The translations under genes and the position numbers were made by a program. Below, one piece after another: positions 59,435 through 64,000 of a stretch of DNA of 64,000 bases (positions within the stretch are counted from its first letter, which is position 1; each line of letters starts with the position of its first letter). Source of the DNA: an uncultured Robinsoniella sp. (lineage in GTDB: Bacteria > Bacillota > Clostridia > Lachnospirales > Lachnospiraceae); the NCBI GenBank assembly GCA_900539655.1, contig UQCR01000014.1, positions 21,735 to 85,734 of the forward strand, in the 5' to 3' direction. Below the pieces are notes generated by a model, which was not told the DNA's origin, made no database searches, and worked only from the letters and a program-made list of their open reading frames with translations.

Positions 59435-59475
59435 TAAAAAAGCATACAACTGAGCGTGTATGCTTTTTTATTATT
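59430..59475. terminator. bidirectional terminator after the DeoR gene
   Basis: A perfect 19-bp stem: AATAATAAAAAAGCATACA (59430-59448) pairs with its reverse complement at 59457-59475 around 8 nt. T-rich arms on both strands allow termination in both directions. Confidence 0.9.
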
Positions 59476-59586
59476 CTATTTGTAATGCTCTTTCATTTCC
59501 TGTAAAAACGGCAATTCCAGCAGTTCACGCAGATACCTCGCCCCCTCTTTTGCCCTGGAATCAATCCAGACAATTTCCGGATATAA
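59476..59586 (-). pseudogene. start-less 36-codon coding remnant
   Basis: On the minus strand a frame ending at the TAG at 59478-59476 reads EIVWIDSRAKEGARYLRELL, then ELPFLQEMKEHYK. It looks like the C-terminal helix pair of a real protein. An in-frame TAA at 59589 closes it upstream, and no start codon with a ribosome binding site is present. A promoter sits directly in front. I cannot name the parent gene. It is probably the end of a deleted gene once controlled by the DeoR regulator. Confidence 0.45.
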
Positions 59587-59612
59587 TTATACCCCTTAAT
59601 TGATTCTGTCAA
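59586..59612 (-). promoter_or_regulatory. orphan promoter facing the remnant
   Basis: On the minus strand TTGACA (59612-59607) and TATAAT (59591-59586) are both perfect, but the spacer is 15 nt, shorter than usual. Any transcript would be only about 140 nt, ending at 59430. Confidence 0.5.
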
Positions 59613-59617
59613 TACAT

Positions 59618-59636
59618 TTTGATTGTTTCAATCAAA
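59618..59636. promoter_or_regulatory. perfect palindrome, likely DeoR operator
   Basis: TTTGATTGTTTCAATCAAA has two perfect 8-bp halves around TTT. It lies 5 nt upstream of the -35 box of the orphan promoter and shares 12 bp with 58509-58520. Confidence 0.6.
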
Positions 59637-59638
59637 CT

Positions 59639-59674
59639 AAAAGCGTCTTCCGGATCAGTCCGAAAAACGCTTTT
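59639..59674 (-). terminator. terminator of the CUT2-isomerase operon
   Basis: AAAAGCG/CGCTTTT with an inner TTCGGA/TCCGGAA stem. It begins 25 nt after the isomerase stop; the symmetrical A/T ends supply a TTTT on the minus strand. Confidence 0.8.
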
Positions 59675-59698
59675 CACTATTTGGGTTTTGCAGCCTGC

Positions 59699-61093
59699 TT
59701 AGCCGATCAGGCAGAACTCCCAGCCCATTACTTCCGCCATCACTCTGAGTGCTGTCTCCTCTACCTGATAGACAACTGCACCATGATGCCCGCCTCCGGC
59801 TTTACTGTACCTGGATAAAAATTCTCCTACCGGTACATCCGGGCGAAACCACCCTCTCACCGTCTTTTCCAGATCGGGCGATGTTTCGGTCATTTCCACC
59901 ATATTTCCGGTTGCCATGATTAACACAAATCTTCCGTCTGACAAAGGATTTAAATTGACAAATGCTGCTTTACCTTCCTTCATGCATCCATAGAGAGCCG
60001 CAGGATTTCCAGCCGATGTATAAGGAAAATCCAGCTCTGTCAGAAGGGGTTTTCCGGCACATACCCGCAGATTAAATTCACCCATATGGCTTAAAAAGAC
60101 GGTATTGCCTTTCCAGTCCGGACAAAACATTTCCGCAAACGTTGTCTCCTCATATCCAGTCATCAGCGCAGCCGTGAAAGAAGCCGTCATTACATCTCCT
60201 TCGCCGGCATAACCGATTCCAGACTCCATGGCTTTACAGGTTTCCATAAATGGCATCCTGGGAAGGGCAGGATTCTCATCTGTCGCCATAAAGTTCACGG
60301 TAAAAGCATCCAGTTTATTTTTACGGATCCATTTTCTCACAGCCAGATTGACCCTGGCTGAATCCGCATACACTTCATAAATGAGGTCTCGGCAGTCAAA
60401 CCGCTCACAGTCCTTCATCCACTCCTCTTTTATCTCTGCTTCTGTTATGCTCTCAAGCAATGCCAGGCTTTCGTTAAAATCATAATCGATTACAGAAACG
60501 CCGGTACTTTCCTGCAACATCTCATCCGGAAGCCGGAAATCTCCCATTCCCGTAAAAGGTTCTCCAATCCTCCCAACCAGACACTGTTTCATCCGGGCAG
60601 CCATCATGGCTCCTTTTGCCGCCCCGGATACCTTTTTGATCACATCCGACTCCAGGTAGTGCCCGGCAAATACCTCATAGGGTACATTATTTCTTCTTAA
60701 CAGGCTGCACATATCCTGTACTCCGTGAATTCCATGGTTCTGCATAATTCTGCCTGCCCCCGAAATCCCATCAAAGGAATAATCCGGTGTGGTATCCAGT
60801 ACCAGAATTGGCAGCGCAGTATTTTTTAATACCCGCTCTGACTCGAGAGAGGGGGAATATGCCAGATGCAGTGTAATCACTGCATCTGCTCCCTGATCTT
60901 CAAATTCTGTAATAGCTGACTGAAATTCTTCCTCCTGCCTGCAAATAGCATGCCGGATCAGCTCCAGTCCTGTCTTTTCCAATTCCTGTGCAATCTGTTC
61001 CTGGAACCACTCCACATCTTTTCTAAGCCAGGCCTGTGTATCATCATAAAGTTTTACGTACAGGCACAGTAACCCTGCTTTTGGTTGTCTCAT
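59699..61093 (-). CDS. L-arabinose/L-fucose isomerase family protein
   Basis: A 464-residue protein with the overall layout of the AraA/FucI fold. The N-terminal Rossmann-like domain reads AGLLCLYVKLYDD, and ADAVITLHLAYSPSLESE follows. The second domain has RIGEPFTGMGDF at about residue 195. The catalytic region has FMATDENPALPRMPFMETCKAMESGIGYAGEGDVMTA-type sequence (residues about 270-310) with the Glu ligands. A C-terminal His-rich GGGHHGAVVYQ matches the HHxA metal ligands of the group. It interconverts an aldose and a ketose, but members with unknown substrates are common. AGGAGG lies 7 nt before the ATG. It is the last gene of the CUT2 operon, so its substrate is probably the imported sugar. 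Confidence 0.82.
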   Translation of the reverse strand: MRQPKAGLLCLYVKLYDDTQAWLRKDVEWFQEQIAQELEKTGLELIRHAICRQEEEFQSAITEFEDQGADAVITLHLAYSPSLESERVLKNTALPILVLDTTPDYSFDGISGAGRIMQNHGIHGVQDMCSLLRRNNVPYEVFAGHYLESDVIKKVSGAAKGAMMAARMKQCLVGRIGEPFTGMGDFRLPDEMLQESTGVSVIDYDFNESLALLESITEAEIKEEWMKDCERFDCRDLIYEVYADSARVNLAVRKWIRKNKLDAFTVNFMATDENPALPRMPFMETCKAMESGIGYAGEGDVMTASFTAALMTGYEETTFAEMFCPDWKGNTVFLSHMGEFNLRVCAGKPLLTELDFPYTSAGNPAALYGCMKEGKAAFVNLNPLSDGRFVLIMATGNMVEMTETSPDLEKTVRGWFRPDVPVGEFLSRYSKAGGGHHGAVVYQVEETALRVMAEVMGWEFCLIG

Positions 61094-61153
61094 ATCGCTA
61101 TCCTCCTAAGCGCGGCTTAACCTAGCGGCTGTCAGCCACACCTTTGCCCCATT

Positions 61154-62203
61154 TTATTTATCGTAGGTATACTTTTCTTTGAACTGTTCTACATTATCTT
61201 TTGTAATAATAATAGACCCGGAATCAACTACAGGGGGAAGCGGGTTTATACCGGCATCCAGATAATTCTGTGTTACTTTCAGATTTCCATTTACATAATC
61301 ATGAAGCCATTTCACCGCTATATATCCTTCTACATATGAATTCTGGGCAAAGGACGCCGCAACTTCTCCGCTTTCAATTAATTCCAGTGTAGCGCTGTCC
61401 CGGTCTCTTCCTACAATCTTAATCCCGTCAATTCCGGCTTCTCTGACTGCGGTAGCCGCTCCTACTGCGGACGGGGCCTGCATACCGATAATCCCCACTA
61501 CATCCGGATTTGCCTGAAGTGCCGCTCCTACAGCAGTAGCTGCCGTAGTTTCATCTGCCTTATCATCTACCTCTGCAACAATTTCAATATCCGGATGATT
61601 TTTCTTTAATTCATCACGGCATCCCTCCATGTTGGAAATTGCAGAAGGCTGTCCGCCGCTGATAAAGTTAGAGATGATAATCCTGCCTTTATCACCAATT
61701 TCTTTAGCCATCTGTTTTGCCATTTCTACTCCCGTATTATAAGGATCACATCCTAAAAAAGAAAGCCGGTTGGATTCAATATCCGTATTGACGCAGATAA
61801 CGGGAACACCTGCTGCAATTGCATTGTCAATTGCTGCCCCGGTCTCCTGGAACTGTCCGTGTACCACAATACCGGTTACTTTCTTTGCTACAGCCTGGTC
61901 AATTGCTTCCGCCACTTTATCCGGCGCCAGATCCTGGGGTCCCGCATAATACCATTTGGCGCCCAGGCTGTGAGCCGCATCATTTACCCCGGCTTTTAAT
62001 GCATCGAAAAATTCCAGCTGGTTAACGGACATGATTACTGCATATTCTTCTCCTTCACCGGAAGCTGCCGTCTGACCACCTGCGGTTTCTTCTGCTTTTG
62101 TCTCTGCATTACCATCTGTTTTCTTGCTGTCTCCACAACCTGCCATGGATAATGCCAGTACTCCTGCCAATATGATCCCCATCACCTTTTTGTACTGTTT
62201 CAT
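61154..62203 (-). CDS. sugar ABC transporter substrate-binding lipoprotein (RbsB-like, CUT2)
   Basis: A 349-residue lipoprotein. The signal has MKQYKKVMGIILAGVLALSM and lipobox AGCGDS. A short acidic/Thr tether is followed by the periplasmic-binding-protein-like fold: VIMSVNQLEFFDALKAGVND, GIVVHGQFQETGAAIDNAIA and IIGMQAPSAVGAATAVREAGI. It binds a pentose, deoxyhexose or similar monosaccharide and delivers it to the RbsA/RbsC pair. AAAGGAGG lies 8 nt before the ATG. It follows the ATPase gene by 37 nt. Confidence 0.92.
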   Translation of the reverse strand: MKQYKKVMGIILAGVLALSMAGCGDSKKTDGNAETKAEETAGGQTAASGEGEEYAVIMSVNQLEFFDALKAGVNDAAHSLGAKWYYAGPQDLAPDKVAEAIDQAVAKKVTGIVVHGQFQETGAAIDNAIAAGVPVICVNTDIESNRLSFLGCDPYNTGVEMAKQMAKEIGDKGRIIISNFISGGQPSAISNMEGCRDELKKNHPDIEIVAEVDDKADETTAATAVGAALQANPDVVGIIGMQAPSAVGAATAVREAGIDGIKIVGRDRDSATLELIESGEVAASFAQNSYVEGYIAVKWLHDYVNGNLKVTQNYLDAGINPLPPVVDSGSIIITKDNVEQFKEKYTYDK

Positions 62204-62240
62204 ACGTAAATCCTCCTTTTTCCCTTTTATATAGTTTTTA

Positions 62241-63734
62241 TTAAGCGGTAATTCCGGACGCCAAACGCATCATGCCATTCTCCGTCACTTCATTTCCGCT
62301 GAGTTCCCCCGTTATTCTTCCATCATGAAATACCAGCACCCGGTCACAAGCCGCCATGATTTCCGGCATTTCTGATGAGATCATGATAATTGCCTTTCCT
62401 TCTCCAACAAGCCGCCGAAGCAACATATGTATTTCCGCCTTTGCCCCCACATCAATTCCCCTGGTAGGTTCATCAATCATAATGATATCCGGATTAGCCG
62501 TCATCCACATGGACAGAAGCACCTTCTGCTGGTTTCCACCCGAAAGGTTCCCCACTTTCTGCTTCACATCCGATAATTTAATCTGCATTTTCTGCTGGTA
62601 TTCTTTTGCATTCTTTGTGATGTATTTATAATCCACAAGTCCTTTTTTCACAAACTTTTTTCCATTTGCCGCACTCATATTGTCCTCGCTGCTCAGTTCC
62701 AGAAACAGCCCCAGAGTCTTGCGCTCTTTGGTTATATATGCTATTCCGTTCCTTTTAGCATCAATGGGGCTTGTGATCTTAACCTGCTTACCTCCCAGAT
62801 AAATGGTACCCCCGGTCTTCTTCCTCCACCCAAAAACCGTCTCCACCACTTCGGTACGCCCAGAGCCTTCCAGACCAGCAAATCCCAGAATCTCTCCCCT
62901 CTTCAGGGAAAACGTCACATTTTTCACTTTCGAACCACTGCAGAGGTTTTCTGCACGCAGTACTTCATCCTGTATTTCCGTAGTTCCCACCCCATAGTCG
63001 TAAACTACGTCTCGTCCAACCATATACCGAACCAGATCATCTTTGGTTAGGCCTTCGCTGTTTGGAAATGTAGCCACATGTTCTCCGTCTTTTAAAACCG
63101 AAATCTCATCTGCCAGATGCAGTACCTCATCCAGCTTGTGTGAAATATATACGATAGAAACATCTTTTGCCTTTACCTGGTCAATCAGCTTGTAGAGCAA
63201 CGCTACCTCCATATCCGTCAGTGCAGATGTGGGCTCATCCAGGATCATCAGTTTTACATTCATTGACAAAAGCTTTGCAATCTCTACCATCTGCTGGGCA
63301 CCCAGACTGATGCGGTCCATACTGTCCGTAGGCCGGATATGCTCAAGGCCAAACCGCTGAAGCAGGATCCTGGCTTCTTTATACATCTTCTTGTAGTCAA
63401 TACATCTCCCTTTTTTCGGAAATCTCCCAATAAAAAGATTACTCGCCACATCCAGATGGGAAAAATTATTCAATTCCTGGTATACAATGCCGATGCCCGC
63501 TTTTAAAGCATCTCCCGGATAGGACGGATTCAGTTCCTGTCCTTCCATGATCATCGTCCCTTTATCTCTCTTATAGGCACCGGACATTATTTTCATCAGC
63601 GTTGATTTACCAGCACCATTTTCCCCGATAATGCAGTGTACACTGTTCTTTTTAATGGACAGGCTGACATCATTTAACGCTTTGACACCGGGGAAAAATT
63701 TACTTATATTTTGTAATTCAATTAAATTCTCCAA
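62241..63734 (-). CDS. sugar ABC transporter ATP-binding protein (RbsA/MglA-like, CUT2)
   Basis: A 497-residue double ATPase. The first half has Walker A GENGAGKSTLMKIM, signature SLGAQQMVEIAK and Walker B LMILDEPTSAL. The second half has the degenerate Walker A GLEGSGRTEVVE, signature LSGGNQQKVLLS and Walker B IIMIDEPTRGIDVG. This pattern, with a weak second P-loop, is normal for CUT2 ATPases. It powers the permease encoded upstream (63805-64000). A 70-nt gap holding the small element at 63759 separates the two genes. Confidence 0.94.
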   Translation of the reverse strand: MENLIELQNISKFFPGVKALNDVSLSIKKNSVHCIIGENGAGKSTLMKIMSGAYKRDKGTMIMEGQELNPSYPGDALKAGIGIVYQELNNFSHLDVASNLFIGRFPKKGRCIDYKKMYKEARILLQRFGLEHIRPTDSMDRISLGAQQMVEIAKLLSMNVKLMILDEPTSALTDMEVALLYKLIDQVKAKDVSIVYISHKLDEVLHLADEISVLKDGEHVATFPNSEGLTKDDLVRYMVGRDVVYDYGVGTTEIQDEVLRAENLCSGSKVKNVTFSLKRGEILGFAGLEGSGRTEVVETVFGWRKKTGGTIYLGGKQVKITSPIDAKRNGIAYITKERKTLGLFLELSSEDNMSAANGKKFVKKGLVDYKYITKNAKEYQQKMQIKLSDVKQKVGNLSGGNQQKVLLSMWMTANPDIIMIDEPTRGIDVGAKAEIHMLLRRLVGEGKAIIMISSEMPEIMAACDRVLVFHDGRITGELSGNEVTENGMMRLASGITA

Positions 63735-63756
63735 ACTGCTTCCTCCTTTTTCGGAT

Positions 63757-63807
63757 TAGGGCGTGTTATAAAATTACTTTCTGAAATGAATATTCAAACA
63801 CACTCTA
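63757..63807 (-). mobile_element. copy E of the TA-flanked element, shortest and most symmetrical
   Basis: A 47-bp element (63759-63805) made of two facing 23-bp arms with 1 nt between: GGGCGTGTTATAAAATTAC-TTTC and the reverse complement of GAGTGTGTTTGAATATTC-ATTTC, 16 of 23 matching. TA flanks both sides. The right TA and last base form the TAG stop of the permease gene. Removing the element and one TA gives GCA TAA, restoring a stop at the same codon. The right arm is nearly the same as the start of copy B. Confidence 0.65.
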
Positions 63808-64000
63808 TGCAGCTGCTTTTAGTTTACGCTGCTTATTCAACTGGTCAATGGCAACTGCGATAATTAAAATCGCTCCCTGGATCACCTTGGTATAGCTGGC
63901 ATTGATATCCAGCAGTACCAGCGCATTGCTGACAACCTGCATAATGGTTACGCCAAGAACAACTCCTACCAGGCTGCCTTCGCCGCCGTCCATAGAGACG
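63805..64000 (-). CDS. sugar ABC transporter permease, RbsC-like (5' part outside window)
   Basis: Only the last 64 codons are present. The fragment has SMDGGEGSLVGVVLGVTIMQ (compare the GGxGS loop of RbsC), a hydrophobic helix, and YTKVIQGAILIIAVAIDQL, the last membrane segment of CUT2 permeases, followed by a basic end KQRKLKAAA. It is the first of the four genes permease - ATPase - binding protein - isomerase. Its stop is supplied by the small element at 63759. Confidence 0.88.
   Translation of the reverse strand, partial: VSMDGGEGSLVGVVLGVTIMQVVSNALVLLDINASYTKVIQGAILIIAVAIDQLNKQRKLKAAA

Overview
The window looks like a piece of chromosome from a gut-type Lachnospiraceae bacterium (Clostridia; Blautia or Eisenbergiella would fit, but the genus is a guess). 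The reasons are low-to-moderate GC, AGGAGG ribosome binding sites, many CUT1 sugar transporters paired with YesM/YesN-type two-component systems, a holin-like type I toxin, an ISLre2 element and B12-dependent propanediol genes. I recognised no tRNA, rRNA, CRISPR array or prophage. Most genes lie on the minus strand.

Layout. (1) 1-2483: transglutaminase-like protein (runs off the left edge) and an M17 aminopeptidase. (2) 2654-13582: a CUT1 ABC operon ending in a GHL6-type glycosidase, a divergent YesM/YesN pair, and a secreted DUF5722 protein that resembles a clan GH-A hydrolase. (3) 13644-14525: an Rpn-type PD-(D/E)XK nuclease. (4) 14945-25280: a module that fits N,N'-diacetylchitobiose use, with a GH94 phosphorylase, a phosphohexose mutase, a sensor kinase, a CUT1 transporter and a response regulator. 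(5) 25534-32584: a housekeeping block (glycyl-tRNA synthetase, lipoprotein, RecO, Era, M16C peptidase). (6) 32910-41308: coenzyme-B12 diol dehydratase (pduCDE), its reactivase (pduGH), a DeoR regulator, rhamnulokinase and a PduO-GlcG fusion. This fits L-rhamnose to lactaldehyde to 1,2-propanediol to propionaldehyde. (7) 41580-43662: a type I toxin-antitoxin locus whose antisense promoter abuts a complete ISLre2 insertion with a 10-bp target duplication. (8) 43692-59434: a glycan-catabolic region with a D-lyxose-isomerase-like cupin, ROK and DeoR regulators, UroD-like protein, GH38 alpha-mannosidase, CUT1 transporter, Dabb protein, class II aldolase, alanine dehydrogenase, Gfo/Idh/MocA oxidoreductase and class III aminotransferase. 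I know of no assigned pathway with this set. (9) 59699-64000: a CUT2 (ribose-type) transporter with an AraA/FucI-family isomerase, cut by the right edge.

The observation I rate highest is a family of small inverted-repeat elements flanked by TA. Each lies directly at the end of a gene and supplies the G of its TAG stop codon: copies at 14889, 25460, 28633, about 32749 and 63759. For two copies, removing the element and one TA restores a TAA stop. The second is the toxin/antisense-RNA/IS arrangement. The third is the transaminase-alanine dehydrogenase-aldolase pathway candidate.

Many starts were moved inward from the longest open frame to the ATG, GTG or TTG that follows a Shine-Dalgarno sequence; each entry says so.
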